64,000 nucleotides of DNA from Chloroflexota bacterium. Its GTDB lineage: Bacteria > Chloroflexota > Anaerolineae > Aggregatilineales > UBA2796. The notes below the pieces were generated by a model, which searched no databases, was not told the DNA's origin, and was given only the letters and a program-made list of their open reading frames with translations. Position numbers and translations under genes: made by a program. The stretch covers positions 1-64,000 of the forward strand of contig JAJPHV010000153.1 of assembly GCA_021325095.1 (NCBI GenBank), in the 5' to 3' direction. Of the stretch, positions 52,553 to 60,535 are shown piece after piece (positions within the stretch are counted from its first letter, which is position 1; each line of letters begins with the position of its first letter).

Positions 52553-53355
52553 CAGCGGCCCGCCAGCACTTTGCGCAGTGCCGCCACCTGCTCCACCAGC
52601 AGCGGCTCGTCAATGTCCTCAACTTCCAGCGTGACCGCCTCAAGCATTGGGGTACGTTCCATCGTCCAGGCCAGCAGGTCAAGATCGCGCTGCTGCATCG
52701 GCTGATGCCCATCCAGCCAGGCATTGCTGCCGCGAATCGGGTGGTTGGTGTGAATCTCGCGCACCTTGTCCAGCGGCAACGCTTGCAGGTATTCCTCGAT
52801 GCTCGGCCAGCCCATGTTGTGGGCACTGATCTGCGCGTGAGCCAGGTCGAGCAGCATTTCACAGCCGACCTCGCCGATCACCTGCTGCACGACATCGGGT
52901 TCGCAAACGTATTCGTAGGCATTGGTCGGGTGATAGTTGTAGTTTTCGAGCAGCAGCGGCACGCCCACCCAGTCTTTTAGCCGGCGACCATGCTTGATGA
53001 TGTTGCTGATCACGCGCTCTCGCGGCTGTAGCTGGCTGGCATCCGCTTCCCGGTATGGACCAAAACGATGCGCCTGTGGTTCAGCGCTGGCCCCGATTCC
53101 TGTCGAGAACCAGGGCGATTGCGCGGCATCGAGCAGGGCGCGGGCCTTGTTCATCACCTCGTCTTGAAAAGGCGACTCGTAATTTAGCCAGAACGGATCG
53201 GGCACGTCGTGCAGCAGCACGGGTTTGTAGGCCAGTGCCTGGCGCAGATTATCCATGCCTTTATCGGCATCGACTTTGATAAAATCGATGTCCAGCGGTT
53301 GCGACGCCAGCAACCCGAACAGCGTGTCCGAATTCGTCACGGCGAGTTTGATCAT
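52552..53355 (-). CDS. DUF692/MNIO-like TIM-barrel metalloenzyme
   Basis: 267 residues. The second half matches DUF692: LLLENYNYHP, GCEMLLDLAHAQISAHNMG, LPLDKVREIHTNHPI, WLDGHQPM and a late AVTLEVEDI supply the Glu, Asp and His ligands expected of multinuclear non-haem iron oxidative enzymes. The N-terminal block VLLHDVPDPFWL is looser. Known MNIO enzymes modify Cys, Asp or Asn of precursor peptides with a partner protein; neither a precursor nor a partner is visible here. A general sugar-isomerase-like fold is the alternative. It is coupled to a GDPD remnant upstream and to the PHP gene downstream. Confidence 0.7.
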   Translation of the reverse strand: MIKLAVTNSDTLFGLLASQPLDIDFIKVDADKGMDNLRQALAYKPVLLHDVPDPFWLNYESPFQDEVMNKARALLDAAQSPWFSTGIGASAEPQAHRFGPYREADASQLQPRERVISNIIKHGRRLKDWVGVPLLLENYNYHPTNAYEYVCEPDVVQQVIGEVGCEMLLDLAHAQISAHNMGWPSIEEYLQALPLDKVREIHTNHPIRGSNAWLDGHQPMQQRDLDLLAWTMERTPMLEAVTLEVEDIDEPLLVEQVAALRKVLAGR

Positions 53356-53480
53356 AGCACTTCTCCAGGGGCGGCTTCCGCTTCTGCGCCTATCGCGGCA
53401 GCAAGGCGGAAAGCCGTCAGGGTATTATCGGGGGCAGATAACGATGCCCTCCGGTGCGCTGCACCGCGAATGGGGGTCAC
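53352..53480 (-). pseudogene. N-terminal remnant of a glycerophosphodiester phosphodiesterase
   Basis: A 42-codon frame starting GTG at 53480 with aagga upstream, 10 bases after the ABC ATPase stop. It reads AAHRRASLSAPDNTLTAF then RLAAAIGAEAE, matching the GDPD start (HRGAS..APENTL.AF..A...GAD). The catalytic HRG is HRR and the barrel is missing. The stop overlaps the MNIO-like start (ATGA). The stump was evidently joined to the next gene by a deletion. A ugpQ-like position after an ABC ATPase fits the Ugp operon order. Confidence 0.65.
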
Positions 53481-53490
53481 GGCGGAATCC

Positions 53491-54582
53491 TTAGTTGTAG
53501 GCCAGCACGCCCCGATCCAATTGCCGGCTGACCTCAACGGGCGGTTGACCGTTCTGGTAGACCAGGTAGCGCACCGGGGCTAGAGCCACGCGGTCATTCT
53601 CATTCAGGCTGAGTGACTTTGACAGGTAGACTTTGACACGTCCCACGTCGGGCACGTTCACGATCCCTTTGCGATAGTGACCCATGTCCATCAGTTGCTC
53701 GACAGTGCCCATCCAGGCGTTGGCCTGAGTCTCGGACGAGGGCACGAGCGCTAGGTCTTCCGGGCGAATGGCGACAGTGATCGTGCCAGAACCGTTGACG
53801 GCGGCAGGCAGCGGCAGCGCCTGCGTCCCGATTTGCAGTTTGTCGCCGCTGGCGGTGGCCTGGAGCAGATTCATCGCGCCGATAAAATCGGCGACGAAAA
53901 GCGTTTGCGGGTGCGCGTAGATCACGCTCGGCTTATCAAGCTGCTCGATCTGCCCTTTGCTCATCACGGCGATGCGGTCTGCCAGGCTCAATGCCTCCTC
54001 CTGGTCGTGCGTGACGAAAATAGCCGTGATGTGCACCTGCCGCTGGATGCGCCGTAGCTCCTCGCGCAGACGGACACGCAGCAGCGCATCCAGGTTGCTG
54101 AACGGTTCATCCAGCAGCAGAATCTTCGGTTCCAGGACGAGTGCCCGTGCCAGCGCAATGCGTTGCTGCTCGCCGCCGGAGAGCTGCGCGGGGTAGCGCG
54201 GCCCATAGGAGGATAGGCCCACCAGGTCGAGCGCCCCCTGCACCTTCCGGTCAATCTCGGCGCGCGGCAGGCGGCGCAGGTGCAGCCCGAAGGCAATATT
54301 CTCGTAGACTTTCATGTGCGGCCAGAGGGTGTATTTCTGGAAGACCATCGCCGTTGGGCGGCGGTTGGGCGGCATTTCGACTACTGACGCGCCGTCGATG
54401 CGCACGTCGCCGGACGTGGGCGTCTCGAAGCCCGCGATCATGCGCAGCGCCGTCGATTTGCCACAACCCGACGGCCCCAGGATACACAGGAATTCGCCGT
54501 TACCGACGGACAGATTGATGTGATTGACTGCATCCACGTTGCCGAACCGCTTGTGCAGGTTCACCAGATCAAGGGTAGACAT
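53491..54582 (-). CDS. ABC transporter ATP-binding protein (PotA/UgpC/MalK type)
   Basis: 363 residues from the ATG at 54582 with tagga upstream; longer starts are unlike relatives. Walker A GPSGCGKST, Q-loop MVFQKYTLWPHM, signature LSGGEQQRIALARAL, Walker B ILLLDEPFSNLD and switch VTHDQEEAL. The C-terminal TOBE-type domain has ITVAIRPEDLALV and ends after a second beta region. Import of phosphate-, polyamine- or sugar-type solutes is expected. It energises the two permeases encoded upstream. Confidence 0.94.
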   Translation of the reverse strand: MSTLDLVNLHKRFGNVDAVNHINLSVGNGEFLCILGPSGCGKSTALRMIAGFETPTSGDVRIDGASVVEMPPNRRPTAMVFQKYTLWPHMKVYENIAFGLHLRRLPRAEIDRKVQGALDLVGLSSYGPRYPAQLSGGEQQRIALARALVLEPKILLLDEPFSNLDALLRVRLREELRRIQRQVHITAIFVTHDQEEALSLADRIAVMSKGQIEQLDKPSVIYAHPQTLFVADFIGAMNLLQATASGDKLQIGTQALPLPAAVNGSGTITVAIRPEDLALVPSSETQANAWMGTVEQLMDMGHYRKGIVNVPDVGRVKVYLSKSLSLNENDRVALAPVRYLVYQNGQPPVEVSRQLDRGVLAYN

Positions 54583-54590
54583 GCGTGCTC

Positions 54591-55466
54591 CTATACGCCG
54601 AAGCCTGCGGTGAGATAGCCGCCGCGCAAAAGCCGCTGCGCGAAGATCAACACAAACAATGAGGGCAGCCACAGGGTCAGCGATAGGATTGCGCCGTACT
54701 GCGTGATCAGTTCGCTGTTGATCAGCGCATACATCAGCACGGGCAGCGTGCGCACGCGCGGCAGACCGATAATTAACGCGCCCTGGGCCTCGTAGAAGGT
54801 ATTGATAAAGACCAGCAAGACAGCCGCGCTCACCGCCGGAAAGACCAGCGGCAGCGTGATCTGGAAGAACACTCGTATCCGTGACGCCCCCACGTCCAGT
54901 GCGGCTTCTTCCAGGGATCGGTCAATGCCCTGGAACGCGGCAGTGGGTATCCAGATCATCAGCAGAAGTGTGTTGACAAGCTGGATCAGGACCACGCCCG
55001 GCACTGTCGCAATCAGGTCGAGCCGGAAGAAGATCACGGCGATGCTGACGTACAGCGCAAAGCGCGGGAAAGCATTTGTTGCCAGGAACGAAAGCAATAA
55101 AGGTCGGCGGCCTCGGAAGTGAAAGCGGGCAAAGGCGTAAGCCGCCGGAAGGCAGATCACGGCAGAGAGAACGGTCACCGTCAGTGCCAGCCCGATGCTG
55201 AGTGGCAGCGCACCTGCAATGTCCGGGCGATCAAAAGTTTCCGGCCAGTATTTCAGCCCCCAGGTGGTCGGAACGAGCGATGGATAAGCCCAACGCTCGG
55301 CGAACGACCACAGGACAACCGTGCTGACTGGCCCCAGGATGACCAGGATCAGCAGGATGAGCGCCACGATGCCGAACCCCTCGCGGCGAAGGGTGGCGGC
55401 AAAGCTGCGCCGCACATTGGCCCGGGCGCTGAAGAGCGTCGAATCTTGAATCGCGGTTTCTGCCAT
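54591..55466 (-). CDS. ABC transporter permease (PotC/UgpE-like)
   Basis: 291 residues from the ATG at 55466, two bases after the first permease stop. Six helices; the EAA loop is SLEEAALDVGASRIRVFFQI. The block LPAAYAFARFHFRGRRPLLL before it is typical of PotC/CysW-type permeases. It forms the channel with the permease at 55469. Confidence 0.9.
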   Translation of the reverse strand: MAETAIQDSTLFSARANVRRSFAATLRREGFGIVALILLILVILGPVSTVVLWSFAERWAYPSLVPTTWGLKYWPETFDRPDIAGALPLSIGLALTVTVLSAVICLPAAYAFARFHFRGRRPLLLSFLATNAFPRFALYVSIAVIFFRLDLIATVPGVVLIQLVNTLLLMIWIPTAAFQGIDRSLEEAALDVGASRIRVFFQITLPLVFPAVSAAVLLVFINTFYEAQGALIIGLPRVRTLPVLMYALINSELITQYGAILSLTLWLPSLFVLIFAQRLLRGGYLTAGFGV

Positions 55467-55468
55467 GC

Positions 55469-56350
55469 TCAATCTCGCTCTGTACGCTGGCTGGTCACGG
55501 CCCGGATATAAAGGACGCCGACCAGCGAACACACCAGGAACGTCATCACCGCTTGCGTTTCGGCTTTGGCGATGTCCTGCACTTCGATGAATGTGCGCTG
55601 CATGTACGGCCCCATCATTTGCGGGGCGGCAGGCCCCAGCAGGTAGGGGATGGTGTACGCGCCAAAGACGCCCAGGAAATTCAACGACAGCACGATCAGG
55701 GCCGGGCGCTGAAGCAGCGGCAGGATGATGTGCCGGAATACCTGCCAGTTGTTCGCGCCGACGTCCCGTGCGCTCTCGATCAGCGAATCGTCCACCTGGC
55801 GCAATCCGGCAGTCAGGATGAGTGTAGTGAAGGGAATACCCTCCCAGACCAGCCCGATCACGATCCCCTCCGGTTTGAGATAAGGCGTCTTATAGCCCGT
55901 CAATCCGAAAGTCCTCAGTACCGTATCCAGTGTGCCGTGTGTGCCCAAGAACTGGATCAGCGCGTAGGCCAGAATGATACCCGGCACAAACAGCGGAAAC
56001 AGCGCCAGGACTTGCACCCATCCGGCGATCCGGCTGTGGGAAAAGCGCAGGTAGACCGATAGCGGAAAGCATACGAGAAACAGGAAGCCCACGACCAGCA
56101 GCGTGATGCGGAAGGTGAACAGCAAATTGGACAGACTGACCGGGTCCTTAAAGAAGTCGATGTAGCGCGCGATGGTGAAGGTTGACAGGTTGTCGGTCTG
56201 GGTAAAAAGCGTATGTCCAATCGATTGGATCGCGGGCAAGAAGATCAATAAGCCCATCAACACCAGCGGCGGCGCGATCAGCAAGTAGGCGACGAATTGC
56301 GTGTTGATTTTGCGCGAAGGCTTGGGGGCCGGAACAGCCTGCGAGGCCAT
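55469..56350 (-). CDS. ABC transporter permease (PotB/UgpA-like)
   Basis: 293 residues from the ATG at 56350. A longer frame to 56485 exists only because the inserted repeat (56398-56488) is open in this frame, so those residues are not native. Six helices; EAA loop SLIESARDVGANNWQVFRHI. FVAYLLIAPPLVLMGLLIF opens the first helix. Located 144 bases after the solute-binding gene. Confidence 0.9.
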   Translation of the reverse strand: MASQAVPAPKPSRKINTQFVAYLLIAPPLVLMGLLIFLPAIQSIGHTLFTQTDNLSTFTIARYIDFFKDPVSLSNLLFTFRITLLVVGFLFLVCFPLSVYLRFSHSRIAGWVQVLALFPLFVPGIILAYALIQFLGTHGTLDTVLRTFGLTGYKTPYLKPEGIVIGLVWEGIPFTTLILTAGLRQVDDSLIESARDVGANNWQVFRHIILPLLQRPALIVLSLNFLGVFGAYTIPYLLGPAAPQMMGPYMQRTFIEVQDIAKAETQAVMTFLVCSLVGVLYIRAVTSQRTERD

Positions 56351-56397
56351 AAAAATGTTATCCGCTTTCTGAAAACAATCCCGTTCACTAAGGTTTG

Positions 56398-56488
56398 ACC
56401 TCACCCCTCTCCGAATTCGGAGAGGGGAGCCGGTGGGCGCTGTGCCGTCAACCGGCTCCTCTGCCTGCTTGGCGGAGAGGGGCAAGGT
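56398..56488. repeat. C-rich inverted-repeat element
   Basis: About 91 bases with acctcacccc at the left, the ctctccgaattcggagag hairpin and a second arm ending ggcggagaggggcaaggtt. It lies between the solute-binding and permease genes of the second importer, as the copy at 47161 does in the first. Confidence 0.75.
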
Positions 56489-56494
56489 TCGTAA

Positions 56495-57667
56495 CTAACT
56501 ATCCTGCTTGATGTTGGTGGCGACGTTCTCGTACCAGCCCTTATTGCGATCCTGGTCGAACTTGCCGCCCGGCCACTGCGGAACGGTATCCGTGATGACG
56601 CTGGTGAACTGGCTCTGCAAGTCCTTCGGCAGCAGGTCCCAGCTAATGGCCGGGAAACCACCAATGTCCTTGACGACGGACGTCTGCATTTCCTCGCTCA
56701 GAATGAAATTGGCGAGGAGCAGCGCGCCTTCCAGATGGCGAGAATTCTTGGGGATCGAGCCGTAAGCATAGCCGCCAGGGAAGGGCAGGTCGCTGAACTG
56801 AACGAGTTTGGTCGTTTCGGGCAGCGTCCCCAGGGCAATGCCCTGGATGGCCTGATCCGACCAGGCCGAGATCATGCTGACCGATTCGTTGGCGAGCAGC
56901 TTCAGGACGGGCGTGTTGCCAGCCGGATAGGAGCCGTTATCGTAGATGAACGGGTGAATCTCGCGCAGCAGATCCCACGCCTTCGCATACATCTGCTTTA
57001 CCTTCTCCGGATCATAGGTTTCGGCCTTGAAGAGTGACGGGTCTTTGCCGTTGACCTCGTAGATGGCCCGCACCACAAAGTTGCCGCCGCTGCCACCCTT
57101 GTCCGGGCGGCAGTAGACGAACTGGCCGGGGTGAGCCTTGATCCAGGTGATCAGGTCGGCAAAGGTATGCGGGACTTCGGATTCCTTCACTTTTTCGCTA
57201 TTATAGGCCAGCAGCACCTGCGAGCCGCGATAGGGCAGGCTGTAGGGTGTGCGCAGGGCGGCCTTGATCACGTTCTTGAGATTGGGGACGTTCTTCTCAG
57301 TCAGTTCCAGGAACAACCCGGCCTTTTCCAGGTCAGGGTGGTTAAACGTCTCGTATTCTTCAAAATAATCAACCTGCGGATCGGAATTGGTTTGCATGGC
57401 CGCCAGCGCGCGCTGGGCAATCAGATCGTTGCCGCCCGCGCCGCGTGTCACCGACACAATAATGCTATATTGGGGATACTTTTTAGTGAAGGCCGGGACA
57501 ATGGTCTTAAGCCACCAATCGCTGATATTGGTGTCGCCATCGATGAAAACATTGAGCACGGTTGGCGCCTGCGCACGGACGCCGATGACGTTGAACGCCA
57601 GCGCGAATCCGAGTAGGATTAGCGCCAATAACCGCACCGCACGGTGCTTCAAAAGGGTTGAAAACAT
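56495..57667 (-). CDS. ABC transporter solute-binding protein (PotD/UgpB/YnjB-like)
   Basis: 390 residues from the ATG at 57667 with aggagg upstream. Signal peptide spans about residues 1-33 (VRLLALILLGFALAFNVIGV then RAQA). Extracytoplasmic type-I/II binding fold with IVPAFTKKYPQYSIIVSV, PYRGSQVLLAYNSEKVKES, PFPGGYAYGSIPKNSRH and the ending TDTVPQWPGGKFDQDRN. Sequence suggests the polyamine/iron/sugar-phosphate cluster; the ligand is not readable. First gene of the importer operon. Confidence 0.88.
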   Translation of the reverse strand: MFSTLLKHRAVRLLALILLGFALAFNVIGVRAQAPTVLNVFIDGDTNISDWWLKTIVPAFTKKYPQYSIIVSVTRGAGGNDLIAQRALAAMQTNSDPQVDYFEEYETFNHPDLEKAGLFLELTEKNVPNLKNVIKAALRTPYSLPYRGSQVLLAYNSEKVKESEVPHTFADLITWIKAHPGQFVYCRPDKGGSGGNFVVRAIYEVNGKDPSLFKAETYDPEKVKQMYAKAWDLLREIHPFIYDNGSYPAGNTPVLKLLANESVSMISAWSDQAIQGIALGTLPETTKLVQFSDLPFPGGYAYGSIPKNSRHLEGALLLANFILSEEMQTSVVKDIGGFPAISWDLLPKDLQSQFTSVITDTVPQWPGGKFDQDRNKGWYENVATNIKQDS

Positions 57668-57726
57668 AAGTAGCCTCCTGGACAATAAGGTACGTGAGAA
57701 CGATAGATGCGGATTGCGAAATGGTA

Positions 57727-57743
57727 TTTAACATTTTGTTAAA
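57727..57743. promoter_or_regulatory. Palindrome 1 in the divergent control region
   Basis: tttaaca-ttt-tgttaaa, a perfect 7-bp inverted repeat overlapping the -35 of the rightward promoter. A likely regulator site; the regulator is not in the neighbourhood. Confidence 0.5.
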
Positions 57744-57764
57744 GTATCATCATAATGATATTAA
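57736..57764 (+). promoter_or_regulatory. Rightward promoter for the IMPase-GDPD operon
   Basis: TTGTTA (57736-57741), 17-base spacer, TATTAA (57759-57764), about 40 bases before the ATG at 57804. Confidence 0.5.
57745..57760. promoter_or_regulatory. Palindrome 2 in the divergent control region
   Basis: tatcat-cata-atgata, a perfect 6-bp inverted repeat. It contains the -10 of the leftward promoter and touches the rightward -10. Confidence 0.5.
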
Positions 57765-57782
57765 GCGCTTTTGTAAAGTCAA
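57755..57782 (-). promoter_or_regulatory. Leftward promoter for the ABC importer operon
   Basis: On the minus strand TTGACT (57782-57777), 16-base spacer, TATCAT (57760-57755). It overlaps the rightward promoter, so the two operons may be controlled together. Confidence 0.55.
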
Positions 57783-57803
57783 TCCTCAAAGGTGAATCAC
57801 AAC

Positions 57804-58640
57804 ATGACGACCATTGAGACCTATGGGCTGGACCTCCAGTTAGCCGTGCAGGCTGCCGAGGGCATAGCCCGAACGGCTGGCGCATTGATCCGGCAGGCAT
57901 TCCGTCGGCCCAGGCACGTCGAAGATAAGGGCGTCAACGATCTCGTCACCGAGACCGACAGGGCGAGCGAGGCTCTGGCCTCAGAGCTGCTGCGCCATAC
58001 CTTTCCGACGTGCAACGTTGCAGGCGAGGAGGGCGTGCGCTTCTCGGCCCCGGCACAGGGCGCGCCGCTGACCTGGTGGATCGACCCGCTGGACGGCACA
58101 TATAACTTTGTGCATGGTGTACCGCGTTTCAGCGTCAGCCTGGGCTGCCTTGATCCTACCGGCTCTGTACTGGTCGGCGTCGTCTACGATCCGATGTTTG
58201 ACGAGTGTTTTCGGGCTGTGCGGGGCGGCGGCGCGACTTGCAATGGCGCCCCCATTCGTGTCTCGTCCGCCACGCGGCTGCGCGATGCGCTGGTCGCCAG
58301 CGGTTTTCCGGCGAGCCTGAAAAGCTCGGACAACAACACGGCGGAATGGGCAGCCTTTGTGCCCCGCTGTCAGGGCGTGTGCCGCATGGGATCGGCAGCG
58401 CTCGACCTGTGTTACGTCGCCAGCGGGCGCTTTGACGTGTATTGGGAATACGGGCTGGCTCCCTGGGATATGTCCGCCGGGGTGCTGATCGTGCAGGAGG
58501 CGGGCGGACAGGTCACCGACTACGAAGGGCAGCCCTTCGATGTTCACAAAGGCGGCGGCTTGCTCGCCACGAACCGTTTGCTGCATGACGAAGCCGTTTC
58601 CGTACTGGCTTCTGCCCGGCAAAGCGAGAAATCCTCATGA
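57804..58640 (+). CDS. Inositol-monophosphatase-family phosphatase
   Basis: 278 residues from the ATG at 57804 (GTG 57792 is possible). Mg2+ motifs: GEEGVRF, WWIDPLDGTYNFVHG and WDMSAGVLIVQEAGG. All metal ligands and the Li+-sensitive DPxDGT core are present. It dephosphorylates inositol-1-phosphate or a related sugar phosphate (or PAP in some relatives). It is divergent from the ABC importer and overlaps the GDPD-like gene by 4 bases. Confidence 0.92.
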   Translation: MTTIETYGLDLQLAVQAAEGIARTAGALIRQAFRRPRHVEDKGVNDLVTETDRASEALASELLRHTFPTCNVAGEEGVRFSAPAQGAPLTWWIDPLDGTYNFVHGVPRFSVSLGCLDPTGSVLVGVVYDPMFDECFRAVRGGGATCNGAPIRVSSATRLRDALVASGFPASLKSSDNNTAEWAAFVPRCQGVCRMGSAALDLCYVASGRFDVYWEYGLAPWDMSAGVLIVQEAGGQVTDYEGQPFDVHKGGGLLATNRLLHDEAVSVLASARQSEKSS

Positions 58641-59563
58641 CCCTGCCCATCCGACCTCCGCTGATCGTGCATCACATGGCGGCTCTGGACGGCACAGAGC
58701 CGCCCAACTCGCTTGAAGGCGTCCGGGCCAGCCTGGATGCAGGCGCAGCCTTTATCGAGGTGGACATTACGGCCCTGGCCCAATCAGATTACCTGCTCGT
58801 CCACGACCCGGTTCTGGAGTCGGAGACGACGGGCAGCGGCCCGGTGGGTCAATGTACGCCAGAACAGGTGCGCCACCTGTTCATTAAGGCCAACGGCATT
58901 GTGTCCAATCGCCATGTGGCCGTTCTGAGCGAGGTGGTGGCAGCCTTCCTTGATCATCCCGGCCCGTGTCGCTTGCAACTTGATTTCAAAAACATGATCC
59001 CTTTCCCGACGGACGAGCCGCTGCATCGCCTGATCAGCCTGATCAAGCCGCTTGGAGATCGGGTGCTCGTCAGCACAGGCGCGGACTGGCAACTGCGCAA
59101 GCTGCGTAAGCTGGCTCCCTGGCTCGACCTCGGTTTCGACGTGCAGTTCTACATCGACTGGCGTCCTCCCGATGAGCCAGCCGACCCCGAAAGCTACCCT
59201 CGCCAGGCCGGGGCCTACGGCTACCTGGACGATCACCCGCTGGCAACACAGCGCTTCTGGTCAACCACCGACTATCTGGCGGATCGCTGTGGAATGCTGA
59301 TGGGCCTCGTGCCAGGCGTCAGCACCTTCTATATCAGCCACAAACTGCTGGCCCAATCGCTGGACGATGGCTTTAATTGGGCGGAGGAACTGCATAATAA
59401 CAACATCAAACTTGACGCCTGGACGCTGGACGCGGATCGGCCCCAGGCCGTGATCAATGCGGGGCGCTTGCTGGCCGCAGGCGTTGATCAATTCACGACG
59501 AACACGCCTGCCGCGCTCCGGGAACTGCTGAACGGCAAAATGAGCGATCCGGCCACTGTGTAG
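58637..59563 (+). CDS. GDPD-like phosphodiesterase with altered first motif
   Basis: 308 residues. The GDPD barrel is recognisable from PNSLEGVRASLDAGAAFIEV, the second catalytic His in LVHDPVLESET, RLQLDFKNM and the C-terminal KLDAWTLDADRPQAVINA plus GVDQFTTNTP. The first motif reads HHMAALDG where active enzymes have HRG, so the Arg that holds phosphate is lost; the first His is kept. It may cleave a different diester or have reduced activity. Coupled to the IMPase gene. Confidence 0.8.
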   Translation: MTLPIRPPLIVHHMAALDGTEPPNSLEGVRASLDAGAAFIEVDITALAQSDYLLVHDPVLESETTGSGPVGQCTPEQVRHLFIKANGIVSNRHVAVLSEVVAAFLDHPGPCRLQLDFKNMIPFPTDEPLHRLISLIKPLGDRVLVSTGADWQLRKLRKLAPWLDLGFDVQFYIDWRPPDEPADPESYPRQAGAYGYLDDHPLATQRFWSTTDYLADRCGMLMGLVPGVSTFYISHKLLAQSLDDGFNWAEELHNNNIKLDAWTLDADRPQAVINAGRLLAAGVDQFTTNTPAALRELLNGKMSDPATV

Positions 59564-59678
59564 CGTGCCGGATCGGATAAAACGGTTTACATCTCATGAA
59601 CTTCTAATTAAAAAGTTCTTCATTTGGTTTATTGTATAATAATTTACGGTTGTTCCGGTATAGGGCTTTGCAATTGAA

Positions 59679-60518
59679 ATGAATGAACCCCCTGCTACAC
59701 GCACGGAGCTAATGCGACGCCGCTTGCAGCGCGTCCGTGTGCTTGCGCGGGGTGCAGTGCCGTTTGTCGCAGGCGTAATCGCTGCCTTTGTGGCGCTCCT
59801 GTTATACGGCGCGCTGTTCCCCGGCCCGCATCTGATTACCCAAAGCGAGGTGGATGAGTCAATTGCGCAGGCCATGGCGTCCGCTACGCCAGCCCCGGCC
59901 TATTCTTCCCTGGTCTATCGAGTCATTCAGCCCTCGCTCGTCCTCATCCAGTCGCAATCGCCGGAGGCAAACGGGGACATTGCGAAGGGCCTGGGCAGCG
60001 GTGTGGTCGTCGATGATCGAGGCGACATCCTCACCGCGCTGCACGTAGTCGCCAACGCGGATAATATTCAGCTTACGTTTGCGGACGGCACAAAATCCAG
60101 CGCGCAAGTCGTTGCCAGGCAGCCGGAGAACGACATTGCCGTCCTGCGCGCCAGCCAGCCACCGCAGCAGCTTGTGCCTGCCGTACTCGGCAATCCCAAC
60201 GCTCTGCGGATCGGCGACGAGGCGTATGTCGTCGGCAATCCTTTTGGCTTATACGGCTCGATGAGCGCCGGCGTGATCTCCGGCCTAAATCGTTCCTTCC
60301 GCCGCCCGGACGGCGGCCAAAGGCTGCAAGGTCTGATCCAGATCGACGCCGCCGTGAATCCCGGCAATTCTGGCGGGCCGCTGGTCAACCGCAACGGCGA
60401 GGTCGTCGGCATCGTCACGGCCCTTCTAAACCCAACCGAGCAGGAAGTCTTTATCGGCATCGGCTTTGCTGTGCCGATCACGACGGCAGGCGGTGCAGTT
60501 GGTTCGCCCCCGGTTTGA
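59679..60518 (+). CDS. Membrane-anchored trypsin-like (S1C/HtrA-type) protease without PDZ
   Basis: 279 residues. One N-terminal transmembrane segment (about 25-48) places the protease outside the membrane. Catalytic triad H122 (LTALHVVA), D152 (ENDIAVLR) and S231 (NPGNSGGPL). The PDZ domain of HtrA/DegP is absent: the frame stops right after the catalytic domain, and a repeat element begins 17 bases later. Similar PDZ-less anchored proteases occur in other Chloroflexota, so this may be native rather than truncated. A TATAAT lies at 59635-59640 in an AT-rich promoter region. Confidence 0.88.
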   Translation: MNEPPATRTELMRRRLQRVRVLARGAVPFVAGVIAAFVALLLYGALFPGPHLITQSEVDESIAQAMASATPAPAYSSLVYRVIQPSLVLIQSQSPEANGDIAKGLGSGVVVDDRGDILTALHVVANADNIQLTFADGTKSSAQVVARQPENDIAVLRASQPPQQLVPAVLGNPNALRIGDEAYVVGNPFGLYGSMSAGVISGLNRSFRRPDGGQRLQGLIQIDAAVNPGNSGGPLVNRNGEVVGIVTALLNPTEQEVFIGIGFAVPITTAGGAVGSPPV

Positions 60519-60535
60519 GCCATGACTTGTTATTT

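Noticed and set aside
55469..56485. Longer permease start at 56485 with a Pro/Arg-rich N-terminus
   Set aside because: The extra residues come from the repeat element at 56398-56488; the ATG at 56350 gives a normal permease start.
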